This document shows positions 8,487-16,541 of a stretch of DNA of 64,000 bases, piece after piece (the stretch's first letter is position 1; each line of letters opens with the position of its first letter). Below the pieces are notes generated by a model, which saw only the letters and a list, made by a program, of their open reading frames with translations, did no database searches and was not told where the DNA came from. This DNA comes from Streptosporangium album. GTDB taxonomy: Bacteria > Actinomycetota > Actinomycetes > Streptosporangiales > Streptosporangiaceae. The position numbers and the translations under genes are program-made. The stretch is from assembly GCF_014203795.1 (NCBI RefSeq), contig NZ_JACHJU010000005.1:372001-436000 (forward strand), written 5' to 3'.

Positions 8487-9407
8487 GTGTCTGAACAACC
8501 TCTCATCCACGCGCGTGGTCTGATCAAACGTTTCGGTGACTTCACCGCGGTCGACGGGATCGATCTGGAGGTGGCGCCGGGCGAGGCGTTCGGGTTTCTG
8601 GGGCCCAATGGGGCGGGGAAGTCCTCGACGATGCGCATGATCAGTTGTGTGTCGATGCCGACCTCTGGTGAGTTGCGCATCTTGGGCATGGATCCGGTGC
8701 GGGAGGGGTCGCGGATCCGGGCGCGGCTGGGGGTGTGCCCGCAGTTGGACAATCTGGATCCGGATCTGAGTGTTCGGGAGAATCTGACGACTTATGCCCG
8801 GTATTTCGGGTTGTCGAAGGCGGAGTCGCGGCGGCGGGCCGCGGAGTTGCTGGAGTTCGCGCAGCTGCAGGAGAAGGCCGACAGTCAGGTGGAGCCGCTG
8901 TCGGGGGGGATGAAGCGGCGGTTGACGATCGCGCGGGCGATGGTGAACGACCCGGATCTGGTGCTGTTGGACGAGCCGACGACGGGGTTGGACCCGCAGG
9001 CGCGGCATCTGTTGTGGGAGCGGTTGTTCCGGCTCAAGCAGCGGGGCACGACGCTGGTGTTGACGACGCATTACATGGACGAGGCCGAGCAGTTGTGTGA
9101 TCGGCTGGTGGTGATGGACGGCGGGCGGATCGTGGCGGAGGGGTCGCCGCGGTCGCTGATCACAACGTATTCCACTCCTGAGGTGGTGGAGTTGCGGTTC
9201 GCCGATGAGGTGGATTACGCGGGCAAGCTGGAGGGGATCGGGCGGGTCGATCCGCTGCCGGATCGGATCTTGCTGTATGCCGACGACGGGGACGCGGCGG
9301 TGGCGGAGGTGCATCGGCGGGGGCTGGCTCCTTCCAGTGTGCTGGTGCGCCGTTCGTCGTTGGAGGATGTGTTCCTGCAGCTGACCGGCCGGACGTTGGT
9401 GGACTGA
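8487..9407 (+). CDS. ABC exporter ATP-binding protein (DrrA/NodI type)
   Basis: The 306-residue ATPase starts at GTG. It has Walker A GPNGAGKSS (about 39-47), Q-loop PQLDNLDPDLSV, signature LSGGMKRRL, Walker B LVLLDEPTTGLD and the H-loop TTHYMDEAEQL, followed by a C-terminal domain of about 80 residues typical of the daunorubicin-resistance (DrrA) and NodI branch. It energises the two permeases encoded immediately downstream. The transported substrate cannot be read from the sequence; lipids, drugs and polysaccharides are all known for this branch. Confidence 0.92.
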   Translation: MSEQPLIHARGLIKRFGDFTAVDGIDLEVAPGEAFGFLGPNGAGKSSTMRMISCVSMPTSGELRILGMDPVREGSRIRARLGVCPQLDNLDPDLSVRENLTTYARYFGLSKAESRRRAAELLEFAQLQEKADSQVEPLSGGMKRRLTIARAMVNDPDLVLLDEPTTGLDPQARHLLWERLFRLKQRGTTLVLTTHYMDEAEQLCDRLVVMDGGRIVAEGSPRSLITTYSTPEVVELRFADEVDYAGKLEGIGRVDPLPDRILLYADDGDAAVAEVHRRGLAPSSVLVRRSSLEDVFLQLTGRTLVD

Positions 9408-9408
9408 G

Positions 9409-10167
9409 ATGGCTCATCCGACGGTGGCGGTGCTGGAGCGGCATCTTGTTCTGTATCGGCGGTTGTGGCGGGCGTCGGTGTTCTCCTCGTTCGTCTTGCC
9501 GGTGCTGTTTTTGATCAGTATCGGGATCGGGGTCGGCGGTTACGTCGGTGAGATCGGCGGGGTGGACTATCTGGCGTGGATCGTGCCGGGGGTGATGGCC
9601 TCGACGGCGTTTCAGATGGCGATCGGTGAGTCGACGTATTCGGTGCTGGGTGATTTCAAGTGGGTGCGGTCGTATCACGCGATGCGTGCCACTCCGGTCG
9701 GGATCGGCGACATGGTCGTGGGCCGGTTGCTGTACGTGTTGTTGCGGGTGGAGATCGCGGCGATCGTGTTTCTGGGGATCACGGGGTTGTTCGGTGCGTT
9801 GCATTCGGCCTGGGCGGTGTTGACGCCGGTGGTCGCGGCGCTGGTGGCGCTGTCTGCGGCGGCTCCGGTGACGGCGTTCGCGGCGAGCATCGAGCATGAC
9901 AGTTACTTCGCGTTGCTGTTTCGGTTCGTGATGATCCCTTCGACGCTGTTCGCGGGGGTGTTCTTCCCGGTGGCGCAGTTGCCTGACCTGGTGCGTCCGC
10001 TGGCGTATGTCTCGCCGCTGTGGCACGGGGTGGAGCTGAGCCGGGCCGCGACGTTGGGGGTGGCTCCCCCGTGGCCGGTGTGGGCGCATGTGGGGTATCT
10101 GGTGGTGTGTTCGGCGGCCGGGCTGTGGTGGGCGTATGCCGCGTTCGGTAAGCGGCTTCAGGATTAG
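9409..10167 (+). CDS. ABC-2 type permease (first)
   Basis: The 252-residue integral membrane protein has about six membrane segments (for example VFSSFVLPVLFLISIGIGVG and LWHGVELSRA near the end, which fits the ABC-2/NodJ signature). The gene starts one base after the ATPase stop codon, so it is translationally coupled. A second, distinct permease follows, suggesting a heterodimeric membrane part. No regulator lies in the operon. Confidence 0.88.
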   Translation: MAHPTVAVLERHLVLYRRLWRASVFSSFVLPVLFLISIGIGVGGYVGEIGGVDYLAWIVPGVMASTAFQMAIGESTYSVLGDFKWVRSYHAMRATPVGIGDMVVGRLLYVLLRVEIAAIVFLGITGLFGALHSAWAVLTPVVAALVALSAAAPVTAFAASIEHDSYFALLFRFVMIPSTLFAGVFFPVAQLPDLVRPLAYVSPLWHGVELSRAATLGVAPPWPVWAHVGYLVVCSAAGLWWAYAAFGKRLQD

Positions 10168-10178
10168 GGGCTAGGGGC

Positions 10179-10982
10179 ATGGTTTCTGCGATGCTGGTGG
10201 CCCGGATTTCTCCCTCCCGGGTGGGTGCGGTGGTCAACCGCAATGTGGGGGCGTTGCGTTCGGGGCCGTCCTACTGGCTGGTGCTGGTGTCGGGTTTCTT
10301 CGAGCCGGTGCTGTATCTGCTGTCGATCGGTGTGGGTGTGGGGGCGCTGGTCGGCGACTTGAGGTTGCCGGGCGGCCGGGTGGTGGATTACGCGGTGTTC
10401 GTGGCTCCGGCGATGCTGGCTGTGTCGGCGATGTCGGGGGCGTTGTCGGAGACGACGTTCAACTTCTTCTTCAAGATGAAGTACGCCAAGACCTTCGATG
10501 CGATCTTGGCGACGCCGGTCCGGCCGTTTGAGATCGCGCTGGGCGAGCTGGCGTGGGCGATGGTGCGCAGTTGTGTTTACACGGGCGCGTTCCTGGTGGT
10601 GATGGTGGCGCTGGGTCTGACGAGCGTGGGGTGGGCGCTGGCGGCGTTTCCCGCGACGTTGCTGGTGGGGTTGGCGTTCGGCGGGGTCGGGATGGCGATC
10701 AGCACGCTGATGCGGGGCTGGCAGGATTTCGACCTGTTGACCACGGGGCAGTTCGCGTTGTTCTTGTTTTCGGGGACGTTCTCCCCGGTGCAGGACTATC
10801 CGCTGGTGGTGGAGATCTTGGTGGGGCTGACTCCGCTGTATCACGCGGTGGAGCTGGTGCGGGGGCTGGCGCTCGGTGAGCTGGGTTGGGGCCTGCTGGG
10901 GCATGCGGGGTATCTGCTGGTGATGACGGTCGCGGGGCTGGCGTTCGCCGCGCGGCGTATTCAGCGGACGTTGTGCCAGTGA
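10179..10982 (+). CDS. ABC-2 type permease (second)
   Basis: The 267-residue membrane protein has about six segments. Notable stretches are FFKMKYAKTFDAILATPVRP, which is the cytoplasmic coupling-helix region usual in ABC-2 permeases, and LTPLYHAVELVRGLALG near the C-terminus. It starts 11 bp after the first permease and completes the exporter operon. The paired hairpins at 10997-11060 end the operon. Confidence 0.88.
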   Translation: MVSAMLVARISPSRVGAVVNRNVGALRSGPSYWLVLVSGFFEPVLYLLSIGVGVGALVGDLRLPGGRVVDYAVFVAPAMLAVSAMSGALSETTFNFFFKMKYAKTFDAILATPVRPFEIALGELAWAMVRSCVYTGAFLVVMVALGLTSVGWALAAFPATLLVGLAFGGVGMAISTLMRGWQDFDLLTTGQFALFLFSGTFSPVQDYPLVVEILVGLTPLYHAVELVRGLALGELGWGLLGHAGYLLVMTVAGLAFAARRIQRTLCQ

Positions 10983-10996
10983 CGTCTCCGGGTTGA

Positions 10997-11060
10997 GGGG
11001 AGGCGGGGTCGGTGACGCCTCCCCGGCGGGGTGGCGGCTCTGCCGCTCCCCCGCCGGGGG
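10997..11060. terminator. tandem GC-rich hairpins between convergent genes
   Basis: GGGGAGGCG pairs exactly with CGCCTCCCC (10997-11024). An adjoining 11-bp stem, CCCCGGCGGGG with CCCCGCCGGGG (11021-11059), shares four bases with the first, so the two hairpins are mutually exclusive at that point. There is no T-run, as is usual in high-GC actinomycetes. The position between the ABC permease stop (+) and the DUF952 stop (-) suits a bidirectional terminator. Confidence 0.7.
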
Positions 11061-11069
11061 TGTGACCTG

Positions 11070-11387
11070 TCAGGCGGGGGTGTAGGGGGTTGCGGAGGTG
11101 ACCGCGGTGATCGGGAGCGGCCCGTAGATGTGGGGGAAGGTCTCGGGTGAGTCGCCGCCGGTCTCCAGGCGGACGTCCAGGCGGGTGGGGTCGATGCTCA
11201 GCAGCACGAGTGGGTCGGTGACGTTGCGGTAGAAGCGCTGGACGACGCCGTTGAGCTGGTGGTGGTCGGCGCAGGCGTGGATGAAGCCCTCTTGTTCGAT
11301 GGTGCGGCCGAGGGTGGAGATGCGGTACTCCCCCGCTGTCTGGGCGGTGTCCCAGTCGGCGGCCAGGGCCAGGTGCAGGATGGTCAT
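11070..11387 (-). CDS. DUF952 family protein
   Basis: The 105-residue protein starts MTILHLALAADWDTAQ. GEYRISTLGRTIEQEGFIHA and LVLLSIDPTRLDVRLE are characteristic of DUF952, a small fold related to ADP-ribosyltransferase-like domains; its biochemical role is unknown. Its ATG overlaps the stop of the aminotransferase gene (ATGA), so the two are co-translated. The long frame extending upstream to 12239 is a shadow of that aminotransferase gene. Confidence 0.85.
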   Translation of the reverse strand: MTILHLALAADWDTAQTAGEYRISTLGRTIEQEGFIHACADHHQLNGVVQRFYRNVTDPLVLLSIDPTRLDVRLETGGDSPETFPHIYGPLPITAVTSATPYTPA

Positions 11388-12265
11388 GAGGTGAGGGCCT
11401 CCGTGGCGCGGTCGACGTCGTCGACGGTGGTGTACAGGTGGAAGGAGGCGCGGACCTTTCCCGCCCGTATGGCGGCGCGGATTCCGGCGGCCCGCAGCCG
11501 CTCGTGGGCGCCGGGTACGTCGACGGTGACGATGGCGCTGCCGGTGGGGGGCTGGTCGAGGGCGGTGAGGAACCGGTCGGCCAGTGCGGTGTTGTGGGCG
11601 TGGACGGCCGGGATGCCGATCTGGTTGAGGAGGTCGAGGGCGGCGGCGGCGCCGATCTGGCTGAACCAGGCCGGGGACAGGTCGAAGGCGCGGGCTCCTT
11701 CGGCGAGGCGTAGTGGTGGCCCGTAGTAGGAGCCGCCCGGGTCGGCGCCGGCGTACCAGTTGGCGGCGATGGGGCGCATCCGCTCTCGTGCCCGGGGTGA
11801 CAGGTAGGCGTAGGCGGCGCCGCGGGGCGCCATGAGCCATTTGTAGGCGGCGCAGACGAGCATGTCGACGTGGGTGGCGTCGACGGGAAGCCAGCCGCAG
11901 GCCTGGGTGGCGTCGACCACGGTGAGGGCGTCGTGGGCGCGGGCGGCGGCGATGATGTCGTCGGCGGGGGCGGCGACCAGGACGCGGGTGCCGGGGGGCA
12001 GGGCGGCGGCGAGAGGGGAGAGCATCTGGGAGACGGTGGCGCCCACGGCGACGTCGTGGGTGTCGACGCCGACGAGGGTGGCGAAGGCGGCCCGGGCCCG
12101 GTCGGTGGCGGCGTCCCAGGGTGTCCAGTCGGTGCGGCCCGCGCGCCAGTCGCTCAGGGCGCGTTGCAGGTCGTCGAAGGCCGGTCGGGGCGGTAGTCCG
12201 TAGCTGGCGGTGTTGAGCCAGCCGGGGTCGGGGTCCCACAGTGTCTGGGCCCGGGCGAGGTTCAT
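11384..12265 (-). CDS. class V PLP aminotransferase-like protein, internally short
   Basis: This 293-residue protein belongs to the fold-type I aminotransferase class V family (cysteine desulfurase/EgtE-like). WLNTASYGLPPRPAFDDL at the N-terminus, VDATQACGWLPVDA (PLP-binding Asp region) and AYKWLMAPRGAAYAYL with the Schiff-base Lys are clear. Between RVLVAAP and ADDIIAAARAHDALTVVDAT the usual stretch of about 50 residues is missing; family members are generally 340-370 residues. The frame is intact, so an in-frame deletion or a natural short form is possible. The substrate is unknown. It forms a two-gene operon with DUF952. Confidence 0.75.
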   Translation of the reverse strand: MNLARAQTLWDPDPGWLNTASYGLPPRPAFDDLQRALSDWRAGRTDWTPWDAATDRARAAFATLVGVDTHDVAVGATVSQMLSPLAAALPPGTRVLVAAPADDIIAAARAHDALTVVDATQACGWLPVDATHVDMLVCAAYKWLMAPRGAAYAYLSPRARERMRPIAANWYAGADPGGSYYGPPLRLAEGARAFDLSPAWFSQIGAAAALDLLNQIGIPAVHAHNTALADRFLTALDQPPTGSAIVTVDVPGAHERLRAAGIRAAIRAGKVRASFHLYTTVDDVDRATEALTS

Positions 12266-12334
12266 GACCGTACTGTACGCACTCGGTGGCCGGTTTCGGT
12301 GGTCGATTTCAACGGCCGGGTCGAGTGGCGGGTT

Positions 12335-12895
12335 TCAGTGGCGGGCGCGCCATTCCCGCTGCAGGATGGCGTAGATCACCTCGTCGGTCCATTCGCCTTT
12401 GACGATCTCGTTTTCCACCAGGTGGGCTTCGCGGCGCATTCCCAGGCGTTCCAGCAGCCGGGCCGAGGCGTGGTTGCGGCCGTCCAGGCGGCCGGTGATG
12501 CGGTGTAGGTCCAGGCCGTCGAAGCCCAGCTCCAGTAGGGCCTCGGCCGCTTCGGTGGCATAACCCTTACCCCCGTGGCCGGGGTGGAATATGTAGCCGA
12601 TCTCGCCGCTGCGGTGCAGGGCGCTGTGCCAGAACAGCACCCCGTCGCCGATCAGTTCGCCGGTGGCCTCCAGTTCCACCGCCAAGGCCAGGGCCTGGCC
12701 TTCCTCCTCCAGCGCCGTCTGGGTGATCTTCTTTTCGAGGGACTGCCTGACCTGCTCGGGGTCGCGGGGCTCCCAGTACAGGTATCGGGCCACTTCGGGC
12801 AGCGAATGGATGGCGTTCATGCCGGTGAGATCGTCGTGGGTGAAGGGGCGCAGAATGAGCCGTTGGGTGCGGATCGGGTATGAGGGTTTCAGCAT
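12335..12895 (-). CDS. GNAT acetyltransferase (RimJ/RimL type)
   Basis: The 186-residue protein begins MLKPSYPIRTQRLILRPF, the standard opening of RimJ/RimL-like N-acetyltransferases. The acetyl-CoA pyrophosphate-binding region reads GHGGKGYATEAAEALLE, and the C-terminal part has NHASARLLERLGMRREAHL. It would transfer an acetyl group from acetyl-CoA to an amine, possibly a protein N-terminus or a small molecule; the acceptor is not predictable. It stands alone on the minus strand. Confidence 0.88.
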   Translation of the reverse strand: MLKPSYPIRTQRLILRPFTHDDLTGMNAIHSLPEVARYLYWEPRDPEQVRQSLEKKITQTALEEEGQALALAVELEATGELIGDGVLFWHSALHRSGEIGYIFHPGHGGKGYATEAAEALLELGFDGLDLHRITGRLDGRNHASARLLERLGMRREAHLVENEIVKGEWTDEVIYAILQREWRARH

Positions 12896-13000
12896 CCGAA
12901 CAGATTAGGGGGGGTGCGCGGGTGGTGGCCACACGTTTTCGCGGGGCTCCCCCAGCTGTCGCGGGTCGCGGGTCGCGGGTGGGGAGGGGCCGGGGCCGGC

Positions 13001-13327
13001 TCAGTGGGTGCCGCCGGCCAGGTTGAGCACCAGCACGCCGCCGATGATGAGTGCGATTCCGGCGAGCTTGGCCGGGGTGAGCGACTCGCCCAGGAACAGT
13101 ACGCCGATCGCGGCGATCGCGGCGGTGCCGGCGCCGGCCCATACGGCGTAGGCGGTGCCCACTTCCAGGTGCAGTTTCAGGGCCTGGGCCAGCAGGATGA
13201 ACGCGGCGGCGTAGCCGGCCACGACGGTCAGTGCCCAGCCTTTGTGTGTGAAGCCGTCGCTCAGTTTCAGTGCGGTGGTCGCCAGTACCTCGGCGATGAT
13301 CGCTCCTGCCAGGATCAGCCATGCCAT
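13001..13327 (-). CDS. SMR-family multidrug efflux protein (EmrE-like)
   Basis: The 108-residue protein has four membrane helices, matching the family length. The essential membrane glutamate is present in IIAEVLATTALKLS, and YAVWAGAGTAAIA and FLGESLTPAKLAGIALIIGG are family hallmarks. Such proteins work as antiparallel dimers that exchange protons for cationic drugs or guanidinium compounds. The AEV...TALK pattern fits the EmrE/Qac branch rather than the guanidinium exporter branch, with moderate confidence. I chose the ATG at 13327; the upstream extension is not conserved. Confidence 0.88.
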   Translation of the reverse strand: MAWLILAGAIIAEVLATTALKLSDGFTHKGWALTVVAGYAAAFILLAQALKLHLEVGTAYAVWAGAGTAAIAAIGVLFLGESLTPAKLAGIALIIGGVLVLNLAGGTH

Positions 13328-13517
13328 GACACACTCCCCAAAAAACCGATCAAAAATGGTTAATTTAGCGGGTGGGGTGTTCCGGGAGTTGCGGGTGGTC
13401 TGCCGGCGAGCCGGTGTGGCGTCGGCCCGTTGCGGGCGGGGGCGGGTGCGGTCCGTTGAGCCGTGCGGTCCGTGTTCCACTTGCGGGTGATGTCGAAAAC
13501 GTGTTCCACTGATCGGC

Positions 13518-14480
13518 ATGCGATGGGACGCGCCTTCCCTGCTTGCCGGGCCGCCGCGGGTCCGGCCGCGGATCGAGCGCGCCGCGGTGGTCCGGGTGCA
13601 TGGCGGGTTGACCTGTTATGAGGTTCAGGCACGCAGTGCGCTGGAGCCCGCCGCCCAGGGGTGGAGTGTCAGCCCGTACCGGGGGTGTGCCCAGGCTTGC
13701 CGTTACTGCGCGGTACGGCGCGCTCACCGTTATCTGGGGCTGGACGCGGGGGTTGACTTCGACTCGCGGATCGTGGTGCGTACCAACATCGTGCGGCGGC
13801 TGCGTGCGGAGCTGGCGGTGCGGTGGGACGGCGAGCCTGTCACCGTGGGCAGGGCCGGCGACTGTTATCAGGGGGTCGAGGACGTCTACCGGCTGATGCC
13901 CGGTGTCGTGGCCGCCCTGCGTGAGGCCGGGGCGCCGTTCACCGTGCATACCAAGAGCACGTTGATCCTGCGTGATGCCGGGCTGCTGGCCGCCGCGCCG
14001 GGTGCGGGGGTGGTGGTCTCGATCGCCTTCGTCGACGATCAGGTCCGCCGTGTGGTGGAGCCCGGTGCGCCGAGTGCGCAAAAGCGTCTGGAGCTGGTGG
14101 CCGAGCTCAATGGGCACGGTGTGCCGTGCGGGGTGGCGATGGCGCCGATCCTGCCGTTGCTGACCGATTCTCCCGATCAGCTTGCCGCCACGGTGCGTCG
14201 TGCCGCCGACGCCGGGGCCGTCAGTCTCACTCCGCGGGTGCTGCGTCTGCCGCCGGGGGCGCGGGAGTGGTATCTGGCCTGGCTGCAGGAGCGTCATCCG
14301 GCGTTGGTGGCGCGCTATGGCGAGCTGTACGGCAGGGGGGCCGATGCCGATCCCGGTTATGTGCGTGGCGTCACCGGTCAGGTTCTGGCGTTGGCCGCCC
14401 GTTACGGGATGGGCCCGACCCGTCTGGAGCAGCCCTTGCCGCTGGCGCTTCCCGCGCACCGGCAGTTGACGTTGCTGTGA
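13518..14480 (+). CDS. Rv2578c-family radical SAM protein
   Basis: The 320-residue protein has the radical SAM cluster motif CAQACRYC (Cys-x3-Cys-x2-Cys) in the context YRGCAQACRYCAVRRAHRYL, followed by a TIM-barrel-like body. This arrangement matches the Rv2578c/spore-photolyase-like family of actinobacterial radical SAM proteins. The true function of the family is not established; photoproduct repair has been suggested from similarity only. The start is the ATG giving MRWDAPSLL. It is divergent from the SMR gene and is followed by a hairpin. Confidence 0.85.
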   Translation: MRWDAPSLLAGPPRVRPRIERAAVVRVHGGLTCYEVQARSALEPAAQGWSVSPYRGCAQACRYCAVRRAHRYLGLDAGVDFDSRIVVRTNIVRRLRAELAVRWDGEPVTVGRAGDCYQGVEDVYRLMPGVVAALREAGAPFTVHTKSTLILRDAGLLAAAPGAGVVVSIAFVDDQVRRVVEPGAPSAQKRLELVAELNGHGVPCGVAMAPILPLLTDSPDQLAATVRRAADAGAVSLTPRVLRLPPGAREWYLAWLQERHPALVARYGELYGRGADADPGYVRGVTGQVLALAARYGMGPTRLEQPLPLALPAHRQLTLL

Positions 14481-14493
14481 GGGCCTGCGGGGC

Positions 14494-14531
14494 CCTCGGG
14501 GCGGCCTGTCTGCTGACGGGCTGCCCCGAGG
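14494..14531. terminator. hairpin between convergent genes
   Basis: CCTCGGGGC (14494-14502) pairs with GCCCCGAGG (14523-14531). It lies just after the radical SAM stop codon and before the convergent L,D-transpeptidase gene. No T-run follows, as is common in this base composition. Confidence 0.55.
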
Positions 14532-14616
14532 CCGCGGTGGTCGCCTCGTGCCGTCGCTCGGGGAGGTCCGGTTGTGGTGGGGGCCTGGCGGGGTTGCGGG
14601 AGAGGGCGGGTGGTCC

Positions 14617-15810
14617 TCAGGCCAGGGCGCTGCCCTTCTCCCACTGCTTGAACGACATCTGCCAGAAGCCCCAGCCGTTGTTCCACTCCATCTCCCGGTT
14701 GGTGCCGGTGATGGTGATGACGTCGCCGCGCTGGACCTGGTCGTAGAACCACTTGGCCTGGTCGGGGCGGGAGTTGACGCAGCCGTGGCTGACGTTCTGG
14801 CGGCCTTGGGCCCATACGTTGTTGAGCGCGTGGACGTATTCGCCGCTGTTGGAGAAGCGTACCGCGTGGTTGATCATCAGGTCGTAGTAGCCCGGGTCGC
14901 CTTTCTTGCGTCCCGGGGAGATCATCCGTTCGGGGTTGGCCTTGCCCATGGCCAGGTGCACGCCGCTGGTGGTGGTGTATTCGCGGGTGCTGGCGTTGCC
15001 TGCGCTGATCAGCATGGTCTGCACGGTCTTGCCGTCCCGCTTGACGATCATCTTGTGCTTGCGGGTGTCGACGGTGGCGATCTGGGCGGCGCCGATCTGG
15101 ATGCTCTTGGTGAAGTCCTCGACCCCGTAGGTGTCCTTGCCGCTCTGCACGCCGGTGAGGTGGGCGGTGAAGGTCACCTTCTGGTGGGGCTGCCAGAACT
15201 TGGCGGTCCGGTAGATCACCGTGGTGTCGTTGATCCATCGCCATGCGCCCTGGGAGGGTTTTTCCGACTCCACCTCCAGTGCCTGCTCCACGGCGGCTTT
15301 GGCGGTGACGGGCTGGTTGAAGGTGACGATGATCGGCGCCCCCACGCCGACCTTCTCCCCCTTCAGCGCCGGGGTGACGTCGGCCACCTTGAACTCGATC
15401 TCCGGCTTGAGCGTGGTGAAGGAGCTGCTGGCGGTCGTGCCGCCTACCGCCCGTGCCGAGACGGTGTATTCGCTGGAGGGCTTCAGTGGGGTCTTCGACA
15501 CCCATTTGGTGCGGTTCTTGTCGAAGGCGCCGGTCAGCGGTTTGCCGCCGCTCTCCACGGTGACCTGCTCCAGTGGGCCGCCTGCCGCGGTGACGACGAC
15601 CTTCTTGTCCGGGCGCACGAGTGCACCGCCTTCGGCGGGGCTGATCTTTATGACCGGCGCGGCCGGTGTGTTCTGGGCGCCGGCGCTCGCGTCGCCGGCG
15701 GGACCTGTCGCGGCGGCTCCGCCGGAACAGGAGGTGGCCAGTACGGCGGCCGCGGCCACCGCCAGTCCCGCCAGTGGCGTCCTCATGCCTGGGCCCTTCA
15801 CGTTCAGCAC
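14617..15810 (-). CDS. L,D-transpeptidase lipoprotein
   Basis: This enzyme makes 3-3 peptidoglycan cross-links outside the cell. The N-terminus is a lipoprotein signal with lipobox ATSC; two Ig-like domains follow (about 50-250), then the YkuD catalytic domain with ISPGRKKGDPGYYDLMIN and the catalytic Cys in SHGCVNSRP. A C-terminal tail ends WQMSFKQWEKGSALA, as in mycobacterial Ldt enzymes. I favour the GTG at 15810 because GGGGGAGAGAG stands in ribosome-binding position; the frame opens at 15825, and the ATG at 15786 also gives a good signal peptide. It stands alone, and no regulator is next to it. Confidence 0.9.
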   Translation of the reverse strand: MLNVKGPGMRTPLAGLAVAAAAVLATSCSGGAAATGPAGDASAGAQNTPAAPVIKISPAEGGALVRPDKKVVVTAAGGPLEQVTVESGGKPLTGAFDKNRTKWVSKTPLKPSSEYTVSARAVGGTTASSSFTTLKPEIEFKVADVTPALKGEKVGVGAPIIVTFNQPVTAKAAVEQALEVESEKPSQGAWRWINDTTVIYRTAKFWQPHQKVTFTAHLTGVQSGKDTYGVEDFTKSIQIGAAQIATVDTRKHKMIVKRDGKTVQTMLISAGNASTREYTTTSGVHLAMGKANPERMISPGRKKGDPGYYDLMINHAVRFSNSGEYVHALNNVWAQGRQNVSHGCVNSRPDQAKWFYDQVQRGDVITITGTNREMEWNNGWGFWQMSFKQWEKGSALA

Positions 15811-16006
15811 AGCTCTCTCCCCCACTACGGCAAACCGCCTTTAAAACCCTAATAGGAGACGTGTATGGAGTGCGTATAGTTCAGGAGACTTCGGTCACAT
15901 TTAGGTCACTTCTCGGGGTTAATAACATGCCGACCGAGAGTGGGGGAAGCAGGGAGGACCGGCTCGGCGCACACGGCGCGCCCGTCCCCAACGGAAGGCT
16001 CAGGTG

Positions 16007-16252
16007 ATGACCACAGCGCGACCTGTCGGCGACACCGAATCCGGCGGGGCTGTCGGCTTTGGTGGCCTCGGCGGCGCCGCGCAGGCGCCGGACGAGGTGC
16101 TGCGGCTGCGCGGCCGGCGGGCGGTGGAGGTGGGATTGCGATTTTTCCACGAGGAGCTGCGAGACTTCCCCGTACCGCCACCTGCAGGTCCCGTTGGGCG
16201 GCCGCGCCGGGGGCGAACACCCCGTCGGCCCCGGCGTCGGCGTAGGTCTTGA
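16007..16252 (+). pseudogene. 5' fragment of unidentified gene
   Basis: A ribosome-binding-like GGAAGG precedes an ATG opening a frame (MTTARPVGDTESGGAVGF, then EVLRLRGRRAVEVGLRFFHE and ELRDFP). After about 16175 the frame turns into low-complexity Arg/Pro sequence where a minus-strand remnant begins, so the gene seems to have been cut there. No family is recognised. Confidence 0.35.
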
Positions 16253-16387
16253 TCCGCCGTACAGCCGTGGCCGGGGCGTCGGGCTCGCCCAGCCAGAACG
16301 GGTCGGTGCGCGCGTTGGCGAACAGCCCCGGCACCCGGTTTTTGATCATGCCGATCAGCGCTGTCTGCTCGGCCGTGTCCGCCAGCC
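16190..16387 (-). pseudogene. isocitrate lyase/PEP mutase-family fragment
   Basis: About 65 residues match the middle of the phosphonomutase/isocitrate lyase superfamily: ADTAEQTALIGMIKNRVPGL, FANARTDPFWLGE and AVRRIKTYADAGADGVFAPG. The active-site loop and N-terminal half are missing and the C-terminal end runs into unrelated sequence. It is cut on the right exactly where the Tn3-like inverted repeat element starts (16388), which suggests that the element or an associated deletion removed the rest. Confidence 0.7.
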
Positions 16388-16528
16388 GGGGTCCCGGTAG
16401 TACCGGCGAGAAATCCAACGGATATGCAGGTCAGAGCTTCCTTAAGAACCTTCGGGCACAGCCTGGCTGGAAGGTGGGCCGCTGACCTGCATATCCGTTG
16501 TTTCCTGCGTCGTTGCTACTGGGACCCC
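16388..16528. mobile_element. Tn3-derived inverted-repeat miniature element (TIME-like)
   Basis: The element starts GGGGTCCCGGTAGTA and ends with the reverse complement GGGACCCC. Its two 47-bp ends (16388-16434 and 16482-16528) are imperfect inverted repeats sharing CAACGGATATGCAGGTCAG, around a 47-bp core. The end sequence resembles the terminal repeat beside the Tn3 transposase remnant at 61204. The 5-bp flanks (CAGCC and GCCCT) are not duplicated, so the present copy is not a simple recent insertion. It ends 13 bp from the subtilase stop codon. Confidence 0.75.
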
Positions 16529-16541
16529 GCCCTGTGCGCGG

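Noticed and set aside
8355-9314. Long minus-strand extension of the NUDIX frame
   Set aside because: It is Arg/His/Gln-rich and lies exactly opposite the ABC ATPase gene; the NUDIX domain begins at 8354.
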